The notes beneath the pieces were generated by a model, which did no database searches, had not been told where the DNA came from, and worked only from the letters and a program-made list of their open reading frames with translations. DNA of 56,479 nt from Thermomucor indicae-seudaticae (lineage: Eukaryota > Mucoromycota > Mucoromycetes > Mucorales > Lichtheimiaceae). Shown here piece after piece: positions 21,101-31,338 of this stretch. The DNA lies in assembly GCA_000787465.1 (NCBI GenBank), contig JSYX01000197.1, positions 1 to 56,479 of the forward strand. The letters are read 5' to 3'. A program made the translations under genes and the position numbers. Numbering within the stretch: position 1 is the first letter of the stretch; each line of letters opens with the position of its first letter.

Positions 21101-21399
21101 TAGAACGAAAGGCAGCAACCTGGCAGCCATCTGGCTTTTGTAGCTCCGATCCGGCATCGGCCCTTACAATGAACATAACGAGCGATCAAGTTCTGCATGC
21201 CTTTCTAGGTGGACTTTACTGACGAGAATGTAAAAAAAAAGTGCAAGAAGAAGCTTGAAGATCTCGGTGAAGTTGATATTTGTTACAATGTCGATCCAAA
21301 GTAACCCATCTTGGTGTCGCCGACGAGAATCCACAAACATCCTTTTGTTCAACTTTTTTGATTGATGCCTGATAACTCGACAAATACCCCGTGATTGCT

Positions 21400-22630
21400 T
21401 GGACAAGCTTTTCTATTAAAGGACAATCTTTTTTGGATTTCGAGGATCGAAAGATGATAGAAAAAGTGGTGTTTATTATCGGATCGTATTAGATCAGATA
21501 TTCTCTTACCCGCGGGCCAGCGGGTGGAATAGGTTAGCGACTTTACGCCTTCAACGAATTTACCGGTGATCGCCACCAGGATGAGGAGGCGCTGGTTAAG
21601 AGCGCAACGAGAGAAACGTGCGGATAGTCTATGGTACCCCTGGTGCAAGTAATCGGGACGTAGAACGAACTCTCAAAATTGGCCGTTATGTCGTGAGTCC
21701 TGACCCCGTCCTGGTCCTGTCCTCGTCCTGAGGTGAGGACGCCTCCACGCTCCTGAAGATATTGCGGATGATCAGGACGAAGGATATCAGGACCAATCTT
21801 GTGAGCCATAAGAAGGTTATCACCAGGATGTTGTGGCGTTGTGATCGTCTGACCGTTATAAAGGGACAAAAGGTCATCGACGAGCGGCTCTAGATAACGG
21901 TTCATATCGTATGTGCTGGGCTCATGCGGACCTGGCACTACTCCAACAAGAATCACATTTTCTGTCTTGAAACGCTCGGAGCGAAGCAAATTGTTGACAA
22001 CAAGGTATATCGCTCCACAAGAGTAATCGCCTTTGAAAGGCGTAAATCAGTCGACATTCAACGTAAGCAATAATGAACGTGGTGTATCGACGAACGGCTG
22101 GCCCTGCGCATCTAATATTTCCCGCCACATAAAGCCATCATACACGTCGTAAAGAGTTTTAGAACCCTTGTGCGATAGCGCCAGTGCTCGATCTTTGTGT
22201 CGAAGTCCAGTCTACGAAAGAGTCTCTTAAGGCTGTCTATCAATGGGTTGTATGCATACTGTTTGATCGGCGTTCTACGGTTGTTGGTCGTGTCCCTGAA
22301 TCGGTCTTTACCGCAGACTCCATTGAGACGATACTGGGACGTGCAACTGCGTGGACAATCGATTGTTGAAGGATATATACTATGGCATTTCGAGCATGCA
22401 ACGTATACACGAAAGTGATCGGTGAGGTCTGAAAAGCTTATCCATCGTCAGAGGTTTGCTGCACCGTGAGGAAATTGGAAAGCGACACCAAGTCTAGCTG
22501 CTAAGATTGTGCAGTACTGAATTAAGCCGGATGCCGCACGTTTAGAGATGTGAACAAGTTGAATAAGCACGCTGAGGACACATGCAAAGAGGAATGAATG
22601 GGCAATGTTGTCTAACATGGAGGTTCCACG
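21400..22630 (-). pseudogene. Relic of a Tnp2-type (CACTA-like) transposase
   Basis: Read on the minus strand in several frames, the segment shows the ordered blocks of the Tnp2/Transposase_21 family: FACVLSVLIQLVHISKRAAS and VAFQFPHG, then a zinc-finger-like stretch VACSKCHSIYPSTI, IKQYAYNPLIDSLKRLF, DTKIEHWR, and LLLTLNVDWFTPF, GAIYLVVNN, FKTENVILVGVVPGPHEPST, LEPLVDDLLSLY. The open frame at 21543-21989 carries the ILVGVVPGP core. Frame changes and stops separate the blocks, and no intact catalytic domain or terminal repeats were found. It is a dead element. Confidence 0.7.
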
Positions 22631-22639
22631 GTAAGCGGA

Positions 22640-23340
22640 TGCTTTTGGGAGAACAAAATTAATATCCTGCACGGGCCAGATAAGAATGCTGTTCTTCACA
22701 AGCTCGAAGGTCATCCTGACGGAAAGCAACAAAGGCACCGAAAATGACAAGCATCGGCTGTCGGCCTTTTTCGAGTATCGTCCTGCCTGGTTCAACCCAT
22801 GTCTTCCTGCTATGATGGTCTAGGTGGCATTATGATTCATTCAAGAATGCTTCTGACATGGTCGGAACGCCTTTAGCATTGAGGTTGGCAAGGCGGGCCT
22901 CTCTGTAGAGTTTCCGATAGACGACGGTAGCCGTATCGTCATGGTGAATGTTCAGTCGATTCCCAATTCCGTATTTTATGCCCATAAGTTTCAGATCTCT
23001 TTTCACCGTGGCCTGACACGCCGCGTATTCAGTGTTCTGGAGGAACGCTACAACATGAAGGGAGAAGGTAGAAGGGCCCTCCGCGTTGCGTTAGGCAATG
23101 AAGTCGCGCACTAAGAGGCGATATTCTCACGTGATCACCTTCTTCGGCCTTTCCAGTGCTTTGGGTTTCTCGGGCTCCTGCTTCTTGTTCAGCAAAGTGA
23201 TCGCGTCACTTGCTGTGCGCTCACCGACGCCTGTACAGGCAGCTAGCAGTTGGCGGGGCGACAGCGTGGTAAATAAATTACCAGCCGCGAATTCTGCTTG
23301 CATAGTCTGATGAACCAGCTTAAGCGTGAGCCAGTGATCA
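22640..23340 (-). pseudogene. Relic of a Tc1-like DDE transposase
   Basis: Minus-strand blocks in order: LSPRQLLAACTGVGERTASD (helix-turn-helix), an in-frame stop after KKVIT, YAACQATVKRDLKLMGIKYG, LYREARLANL, EAFLNES followed by a stop where functional copies have Y-x-D-E-S, KTWVEPGRTI, RQPMLVIFGAFV and FELVKNSILIWPV. The first catalytic Asp is replaced by Asn in FLNES. It appears truncated at about 22640, where the Tnp2 relic begins, which suggests one element inserted into the other. Confidence 0.7.
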
Positions 23341-23758
23341 CGGCACAGTGGCGTTTCACAAAGCGTTCAATGATCAATTGGCGAAGACATGAGCCGAATG
23401 AGGTAGCGTTCGAAAGCGTAGCTTGTGACTCGACGCCCTTCCACCTCAGTGTCTAGAAACGCTCGGGTTAATTGCTTTAACGACCCGAATAAGTGATACC
23501 GCTATGGAATTTTTCGAACGCAATTGGTCTCGCGTTATCCATAGGTGCTTGGAGGAAATGACGGGGATGATCTACTGCGTCATCCAGACATATATCCACA
23601 TTGATGGTATCGATCTGCGACTCGTAATCGTGCAGATGAGGTGTGTGTCTTACGTGAAAGATACGTATTCCGTTAAATGCGCGGCTGGTGGCTTTCGGGG
23701 TTTGGACCTTGAAAGCTCGGCACATCACTTTTTTTTCCAACCCCAAGTGAAAGTAAAA
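23341..23758. other. Intergenic, no supported gene
   Basis: Short frames on both strands shadow each other. The last part is the promoter and leader of the G-patch gene. Nothing else is visible. Confidence 0.45.
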
Positions 23759-24525
23759 ATGGGCCTGGCTGGTCCAAGAATAAAGCAGCGCATAAGTGCA
23801 GATCCGAACAATTTGCATTGGAGCAATGGTATGTAAAGAGGGTAATGTTCGTTGTCAATTTTGTGTTGAGCTTTTTTCGCAGACCAGTCAAAATTTGGAT
23901 TTCGAATGCTCATGAAAATGGGTTGGGCGCCTGGCAAGGGACTAGGTGTTAATGAAGACGGACAACAGGAACACGTCAAGGTGCGGATCAAAGACGACAC
24001 GTTAGGCTTGGGAGCCAGCAAGAAGAACGTTGACAACTGGCTTGATAATACCGACGCATTTTCCCGCCTTTTAGCCGACTTGAATAGTAGAACTGAAGAA
24101 ACAGCCAAACGGAAACACGAAGACGATGCAGAAGATGAACCAAAAGAGAAGAAGAAAAAGGAAAAGAAGAGTAAAGAGGATAAAAAGGACAAAGAGGAGA
24201 AGAAGAAGAAGAAGAAGGAAAAGAAGGACAAAAAGGACAAAAAGGAGAAGAAAAAGAAGAAGGACAAGAAGAAGGAAGAGTCAAGCAGCAGCAGTAGCAA
24301 CGACGAGGGTAGAAGCAGCAAAAACGATATGGAAAAGGCCAAGATAGTCTTGCGTAATGCGTAAGTACTTGTGATTGCGTGTAGAAAGACTACTCGCTCT
24401 GACAGACAAACCATGATGTCCCTAGTGCACGAGCCAAATTCTTGCGTGCCAAGAAGTTAGCGACGACACAGGACAAGGCCAGACTTAACGAGATCTTGGG
24501 CATCAAACCAACAGTTTCCGCTTGA
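23759..24525 (+). CDS. Pxr1/PinX1-like G-patch protein
   Basis: Three exons: 23759-23828, 23883-24360 and 24426-24525 (about 215 residues). The N-terminus MGLAGPRIKQRISADPNNLH WSND matches the PINX1 start, and the G-patch follows across the first junction: SKFGFRMLMKMGWAPGKGLG, HVKVRIKDDTLGLGA. The centre is an extreme Lys/Glu/Asp run of KKEKK and KKDK units, as in yeast Pxr1 (KKE/D repeats), a nucleolar targeting feature. The C-terminus ARAKFLRAKKLATTQDKARL NEILGI matches the conserved Pxr1 tail. Role: stimulates the DEAH helicase Prp43 in rRNA and snoRNA 3' processing; the animal orthologue also inhibits telomerase. The repetitive Lys codons produce long spurious antisense frames that I ignored. 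Confidence 0.93.
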
Positions 24526-24763
24526 TCACCCTACTTTCCATTCATACTATACATCATGTCCTCTTGATGCATTTTATCGCATATCATTGCGCCAAGTCTC
24601 AATGTTATACATGCAAGCTTAACTAATCAAAATACTCGCACACAACCCTTTCGCTGGTACCCTTTTTTTTCATCAATACACGCAGTTGCGATCATTTCCT
24701 TTTCCTGTTAAGCAAATTTTATTTGTGATTGTGCGCCTCTTGAACCATGATACTACACTTTTA

Positions 24764-25888
24764 ATGTTTGCCAGACGACGAAGGAAAGGACGGCCGTGCG
24801 ACTTACTGGTCCTTGTTTTGTGTTGCATAATACAACTGACGACGGCCCTAGAGCCTAAAGTTCGACATTACTACATCACAGCTGAAGAGGTCCGTTGGGA
24901 TTATGCACCGTCAGGCTACGACAATTTGCGTGATCTTCCTCTCGAATCGAGTCCCCTGGCTGCACGCTATACCGTGCGCAATGCCACACGGATAGGCAAA
25001 GTGTACACTAAGGCGATATACCGACAATACGATGATGCCACGTTCACGCGACCCGTCGCCCATGACCCGGCACTGGGCTTCATTGGGCCGATTATCCGAG
25101 CTGAAGCAGGCGATCAGGTCCGCATCACGTTTTGGAATCGAGCCAGTCGACCTTACAGCCTGCATCCGTATCGATTCAAGCCGTCGAAAACGAAGCTGCC
25201 CGGCACATACGTTGCGCCGGACGAACGGTTCGAGTACGTCTGGGACGTACCCGTCGACGCTGTACCTCACGACACCGACTCTGTGCTTTGGGCGTATCTC
25301 TCGCAAGCCGACCCTGTCGCGGACGTCCACGCCGGTCTCCTGGGCCCGCTCGTCATTTACGCACCCGGTACCCTACAGCGGCCCACACCCGGATCGCCCG
25401 AAAAGCCAAAATACCTCGATCAAGAAGTTTTTACGGTCATGACCATCACGGACGAAAACCTGTCGCCGTACCTCGAGGTCTCGGCTGCCGGCGTGCCGCT
25501 TGATACCGAGGACCCTGGCTTTCTGGAATCCAATCGAATGTACCATATCAACGGATACGTGTACAATAACAACCCGGAGCTGCATCTGTACTGGGGACAG
25601 CGCGTGCGTTGGTACGTCATGTCTGTGGGCATGGTGGACGACGATGCGCATACGGCGCATTGGCACGGCGCCACGGTGCTGCGTCATGGCCATCGCATGG
25701 ACGTAATCGACCTTTTGCCGGTCAGCTTTGAGGCCCTGGATATGATACCCGACAACGAAGGCCAGTGGCTGTTTCATTGCCATCTCACGCATCATTTTGA
25801 TGCTGGAATGACCGCGTTTTATCAAGTAGAGAAGTTGGAATATACTGGCGATGAGGGTTGGAACCCTCCGGAGCCAGACGAAGGCTGA
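24764..25888 (+). CDS. Two-domain hephaestin/ceruloplasmin-like multicopper protein, secreted
   Basis: A single exon of 374 residues from the ATG at 24764 (the frame is open further upstream, but this ATG gives a signal peptide: basic MFARRRRKGRPC, then LLVLVLCCIIQLTTALEP). Domain 1 (about 35-200) starts RHYYITAEEVRWDYAPSGYD and has GFIGPIIRAEAGDQVRITFW, the ceruloplasmin/hephaestin signature. Domain 2 ends with AHTAHWHGATV and WLFHCHLTHHFDAGM, the complete C-terminal copper motifs (HWH, and HCH-x3-H-x4-M for type 1 plus trinuclear ligands). Domain 1 carries only YSLHPYRF and LWAYLSQAD where the two H-x-H pairs should be, so its share of the trinuclear cluster is missing. Predicted extracellular oxidase or copper-binding protein; ferroxidase activity cannot be assumed. 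Confidence 0.85.
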   Translation: MFARRRRKGRPCDLLVLVLCCIIQLTTALEPKVRHYYITAEEVRWDYAPSGYDNLRDLPLESSPLAARYTVRNATRIGKVYTKAIYRQYDDATFTRPVAHDPALGFIGPIIRAEAGDQVRITFWNRASRPYSLHPYRFKPSKTKLPGTYVAPDERFEYVWDVPVDAVPHDTDSVLWAYLSQADPVADVHAGLLGPLVIYAPGTLQRPTPGSPEKPKYLDQEVFTVMTITDENLSPYLEVSAAGVPLDTEDPGFLESNRMYHINGYVYNNNPELHLYWGQRVRWYVMSVGMVDDDAHTAHWHGATVLRHGHRMDVIDLLPVSFEALDMIPDNEGQWLFHCHLTHHFDAGMTAFYQVEKLEYTGDEGWNPPEPDEG

Positions 25889-26393
25889 CATGTAACTCCT
25901 CCATACCTTTTATCGATAGAACATAGATCCCTGCATCAACTGGGACAGTTTGTGCTATTATCGCATGTAGCCAAATAAATTCTCAATAATAAGCTTCCCT
26001 CGGTTTACTTCATGAAGCCAGTCTCCGCGCGATTTATATACACTTGATATGGCGCAGCTGCCAAAGCATCAGAGTCCTCCGTTAAAATAGTTTGTATCTG
26101 TACCTTTTCTGCGTGTGTTTCTGACGTCTGATAATGCATGCGGCAATCCAGTGCTACCACATGCAACTTTGCAAATGTAAACTAAAGGCTTTCTGCCTTC
26201 TATTTAATAGGGAGTTTCAAATACCTTGGCAATAAAATCAGTAAGAACAAGTGTAAGTGCAAGAAAATCTGGCAAGAAATGTCGAGCTAATCAGATGATT
26301 TTATTATATTCCCTTGGCGCGTTTTCCTTCTTGAGGTAAGTATTTAAAACGACCGAATATATTTTGCGAAACCTGTTTAAAAACCTATAAATA
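25889..26393. other. Intergenic, AT-rich
   Basis: The 3' flank of the multicopper gene (AATAAA at about 25975) and the upstream flank of the F-box pseudogene. No gene seen. Confidence 0.5.
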
Positions 26394-26439
26394 TTGCATG
26401 GCAGCCGATATACTCGTCCCCAGATGTCTATCAAAGTAT

Positions 26440-28784
26440 CAACAAGTGACCCTTTACACCAAAACTATGTGGTCTCTTCAATTCTGTACGACTGTCTCCA
26501 TGGTTGGGTTATTGAAGGTGTGGTTGCCGAGCAGGCACAACAGAACCAAGATGCAGCTGATAATTTCGAGGTAGCAATCACGAAAGCTAATGGGCACATT
26601 ATGGCAGTCCTTTTTCGCTCAGCGCGCAAGATTTTTTGAGAAATTGCAACAGTACGACCTTATGCTCGCCGACGCGCAGCGAGTGATATAGTATTTCCTG
26701 ACCTCACCACATGGTTACATTCAGACCGGGCGCGCATTTTCGTGGAAAGGGCGGCTCAGGGACGCCTTTTTAATATTTGACACCGGACTGAAAATTGTAG
26801 CTGAAAACGATCCTTTGCGCGAAACGCTGTCTTCTTTGAAGAAGAAACTAGCTGAAAGGATCAGCCAATGTAACCTTCGTGACCCAGACGTCTTCCCTAC
26901 AAGATCCCCTCGCGAATATCTTCTCAAATTTCTGTTGTTGACCGTACGCGTTGCACGTTGACGCGTAAAAGCCTCAGAAACTTGCCACGTGACTGGGATG
27001 ACATGTGGGCGACAGTCGATCTCCGTCATATGAGTAGCAGCTGTGTCTCTGGTTGTATTGCGCAACTGGACGTGCATATGTCAAGACACTCTTGTTTGAT
27101 TATGGGCCTAGCGACAAACAAGATCCAAAACTATCTGAAGCCCTCTGTGAAAAAAGGTTCGTTTAGATACAAAGATTCGGTAAGACATCTCTTTTTTTTT
27201 CTCCAAACTTGCTCATCGTTCAATCCGACGTCGGTGATTTAGAACTGTCAATTGCCTCATCCCTACCACATGAACAATCCATATCGTTTCTTCAAACGAA
27301 CTCCCAAACTCTGACAACGCTCGCTTTTTCATTCCGGGATATATCTGACGAAAAATGGCTGGAGGTGGCCTTGGTGCCATGCCGCAATATAGCTCGTCTA
27401 AAGCTTGCATATTCCGGTACAGGGGCATCGCAGACTGGACTCCCGGGCTCCGTGGATTCCAGTCCAAGTCCTGACTTCTTGGATTCCATGGTTTGGTCTG
27501 GACTGAATTCCCTTTGAGATGCATTGTTCCGGTAAAGGCAGCTCTGGAAATTTCAACCTCCCACTCAGGTCAAAAAACGAGCGCTTTAAGCTTACGCACT
27601 TACAATTTCACTGGAGTGATGATGACCGATCTTTGTGGATCCTATCGTGGCTTCTGCGGCTCTGTCCTGACCTGAAGTTTTTTGCAACCACGGTGGAATC
27701 TTACAGAGACATTGGAAGACAACTCATTTTAGACTTAGTGAATCGGTCTTGCCCTTCCTTGCGCCAGTCTCAAATGGTCAAGATGGAGCATATACAGAAC
27801 TATCCCGAACTCTGTTTTACAGAGTCTAATGACCGCAACCTCGTGGCTGTCACAGGGATACCGTGTCTCAAAAACGAGTTGATGCCTATGCTCTCTCGTC
27901 AACAGTCGAACCTTGAAGCTCTTCGATTGGATTTATGCCACACGATACACACGAACGAAGTATTAGAACGTATTGCATCCATGGGCGGATTCAAACAGCT
28001 TCGTGAAATTGACTTGGCAGAAAAGGATCTTGCGTTCGCAAGACAATATATCGTATCTGAGGAGCACAACGAGCATGACGGTTTCCTTTCTGATGATAAA
28101 TCCGACTACGAATCCGATTATGATAGCGATTCCAATCGTGGTTCCGATGACGATCAAACCGATGATAAGGCCGAGGAAATAGCATCGATTATCCGTCGAT
28201 GCTTTTCGCTTGAGGCTGCCAGGCTCGTCGACTTTAAGCTGAACGACAATGTCCTTGAAGGTCTTGGGAATTTGAAGCATCCGCGTCACTTGGAGTTACT
28301 GGCATGTGAAAATATCGCGCCACCGGCTCTGAATCAATTCTTCCAACGTAACGCTGATCTCGGGGTTTTCACATACAAACAGGTGCGCAGACCTCGTTTT
28401 GGTCCAGGACTTCACTGGGGCAAGGTACTGCGGGTCATTTCTGGATCACCCCACAAGACATTGACAGAGCTGCGCCTATTGAATTGCAGAACAACTTGTA
28501 TTCAAGACCTGGCAAACTTTGTCAAATGCATGCAGAACTCTAGGCTCTCCCGCGTCGTATGTGTCGAAAGCCCCATTACGCAATAGAGCTAGCGTTGGCT
28601 CCTGAGACTTCAGTCTCTCAGAATGTCACAGATGGAAGATGCTTATTACAAGCAACTAGACATCATAATAGCATTGGAAGGCCGCCGAAAACCAGTGACT
28701 CTCATGATAAGACCCAAAGATCGCCACGAAGATAAAGACATCAGTGGAATTTATGTGATGTATAGCAAAGACAACGGTGGTTAA
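26440..28784 (+). pseudogene. Degraded TPR/F-box/LRR gene, inverted paralogue of the 40.7-43.1 kb gene
   Basis: Co-linear similarity to the minus-strand gene at 40691-43122 runs through the whole region. Examples: QQNQDAADNFEVAITKANGH against HNQDAVDHFGLAIQEVNEK; QYDLMLADAQRVI against QYDDMLADAERVI; PELCFTESNDRNLVAVTGIP against PELCFTESNDCSIVTLTEVP. Defects: a stop directly after ARKIF at about 26638, probably a one-base slip in a T run, a TAG at about 26690, loss of a normal F-box core, and further frame changes near 27080-27230 and 27517. The C-terminal LRR part (27519-28586) remains open for 355 codons, including an acidic Asp/Ser stretch where the intact copy has Glu/Ser repeats. Expression of that remnant cannot be excluded. 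Confidence 0.85.
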
Positions 28785-28786
28785 AT

Positions 28787-30103
28787 AAGGAGTTTCAAAG
28801 GTCGTATATGTTCACCATTATAATCAGTCTTGCTTTCTGTTTAAAAATTAACTAAGTTTGAATATTTATTAATCTCAAGAAACCTAATAAATAACATGAT
28901 GAATCTTAATTAGAATAATAAATAAAATTCTTTTATTACACTATAGTATTGAAGAGGGGAAATGCTCTGATTCTATAGTCATATGAACACATTGTATGCT
29001 CACTTATATACTTTCCGATAAAGAAAAATGACAGTTTTATCTTGCACTCGCCTCCGCGTCAGGGGGCAACGTGTATTCGCGTTTTGTTCTTTGCTCTTGT
29101 TCACACCATATTCCATGATGTCCACAAAAAACTGTTGTCAAAGTTACAGAATAAAGCTGTTTCCATCCAGAAAACCGCATTCACACAACGCCTGTAATAA
29201 TAGCAGCAGCTGTGCACTGTTATGGCAAAATTTCCCTGTAAATTGCCAGCAAGTACTCCGTCGTTAGCTATAGTACTGGCTCCATCTCACTTACAGCGAA
29301 TATACTAACCCTTTCGGGTGGACATATCCACGTTGGTATGCTTGTGCGCCTTGGAGTTTTGTTCATGGCAGATTATATTTAGTCAACGATGCAGAGGCAT
29401 GATATTGACTGTCATGTCATGGCTACAAAAGCAACAGAGTACTTCAGATATAAAAATCAGTCTGTATCCGCATCTTACAGACACGTGCTTTTGATCACCG
29501 GACGTCCGGTAACGTGCATAGTGGTGGCTCACTTGTACAGAATCCAAAGTTGCAAATGCAAACCAACAGGTTTGCTGTCACCTGCAGCAGATCAATGCGA
29601 AACTTCTGTTCGGAAACCCATAAATTTGCATTGAAGCAGAATTGCCCGCCGACTTGTTTCCGGTCTAATTGCCTTGCTTCTGTCCATATGATATCTTACA
29701 GCAAGATTAGCGGCAAGTTCGTGAGGAGTAGAGCGTATAAATGAAACAATCTATCGAGAAGCACATGTCTGGGTTACGTAGTCTAATCGTGGCTTTTGAT
29801 AGTTAACTACCGGTTTATGATATAAACCATAAACAGAAGATATCGCCTGGTCAAAAAAGATCACCGATATGGAACGTACGGTAGCCCGAGACAGTTTTCT
29901 TGATTTGGTTGCATATATTGCTTATGATTTTCTACTCGTGGAATATGACACGTTCTCATTTCCATCGGTAAGATCTATCGGAATAAGACGCAGGCACAGA
30001 ACAAAAGTAGCCAAAAAGGGAAGTTCCTGTCAAAAAATTTAAAGTCTCCTTTTCTGTGACGGCTCTATTTTAAGGCACTGTATTTTCTTGCTATTCTAAC
30101 TGT
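28787..30103. other. AT-rich gene-poor region
   Basis: About 1.3 kb without a supportable gene. Open frames at 29028-29744 are short and compositionally random. This is the start of the least gene-dense part of the window. Confidence 0.5.
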
Positions 30104-30614
30104 CATGGTACTTTTCCCGACGGTTTACCATGGGAAACGACCTGGAAAAAATATGGTGGAATATGTTCGAGGTATGGACTATTCGAGAAATATATGATGG
30201 TGCGAACGCACATGTGCACACTTTATTGATAAATACGGTAGAACCTAAAAAAATATGAGTTTGCATTGGGTAACTCATATCTCGGAATATTCAATATTTT
30301 CCCAATATTCCATAGACGCTTCTTCCTTATGTTTTGCATATTAGCTTAGCCACATGGTGTTGGACTACGTAGTCTCCGGCTGGGAGTGTACGAAAAAAGA
30401 ACCACTGAGGAGGGGAAGATGCTGAAAATATACTGGGAACATTGGGAAAAGATTGATTTTTTATATCCTTCCATATTCCTCAATAAAGTGCGTACTTGCG
30501 CATTCGCACCATATATTTCGTATATTTTTTGCATATTCCCCCAGACTTTTTCCAAAGGCGTTTCCCTTGGTGCAATCTTAACGACTGCTCCTATCGGCAA
30601 TAGTACCAACAAAA
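30104..30614. repeat. Large imperfect inverted repeat (foldback or MITE-like element)
   Basis: The left arm (about 30104-30320) and right arm (about 30420-30614) are imperfect reverse complements over roughly 200 bases. Matched words include GAAATATATG, GGTGCGAA, CGCACTTTATTGA against CACACTTTATTGA, GGGAAACG and TTTTCCCAAT. The centre is about 100 bases. No transposase is inside. It could be a miniature inverted-repeat element, or a source of hairpin RNA if transcribed. Confidence 0.72.
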
Positions 30615-31338
30615 TCAAAAAAAGAAAGCTACCATGTATGTCGCAAAAGATATACTTTTTATCACGAAAAACTGAGCACTATCTATAGTTACAATTACAA
30701 TTTATGTAGATGTTAAAAACGAAAAAGTACGGGAACATGATGACAAATAAAGACAGGCGATTATACCATAAATAAACTATGTCGCCTGTTGCGTATTAAA
30801 AGATTGATCAAAACTAGGCACGCGGACCTGGTCCAGATATACGGCGAGAAAAGCGGATTTGACAATATCTCTGTGCTGATATGGCTTGAGACGCCGCAAT
30901 CTTGTAATTTATGGAACCCGTATCGCGGATTTTTGAGCGATTTGTTAAAATCCACCCGCCTTCTGGCCTGGTCATTTTTCGCTGCGTTGCTATCATGTTG
31001 CAGCAGTAGGAATAATACTTAATTTGTAAATTCTCCAGTGTTGAACAATATCAACCCCCCAGCAATACAATATCAACCAGCCTTCGTGATGCATTACGTT
31101 GCAGGGACCCCGTTATAGCAAAGTACGTGAGACTATAAAGCGAACATTGGATATACAGCATGGGACACTACTTTGCAAGGGATTTTGGCAAATCTCATGT
31201 TACAAACGAGACGCTCTCTATTGCTTGTATGTTTCTTCTTTTCAAAAACAGCCGTAAACAAAAATGGAAGAGTAATTAAAAGTATCGAATGCGTATACAA
31301 TTTTAAATGAATGCAGAGAGGTAAAAGAGAAGATGAGG
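30615..31338. other. AT-rich intergenic
   Basis: No gene seen; the right part is the 3' flank of the zinc cluster gene (stop at 31339). Confidence 0.5.

Noticed and set aside
23725..24414. Long minus-strand frame rich in Ser, Phe and Leu opposite the Lys-rich Pxr1 tract
   Set aside because: It is the antisense of AAG/GAG/GAC repeats of a well supported gene; composition is purely a shadow.
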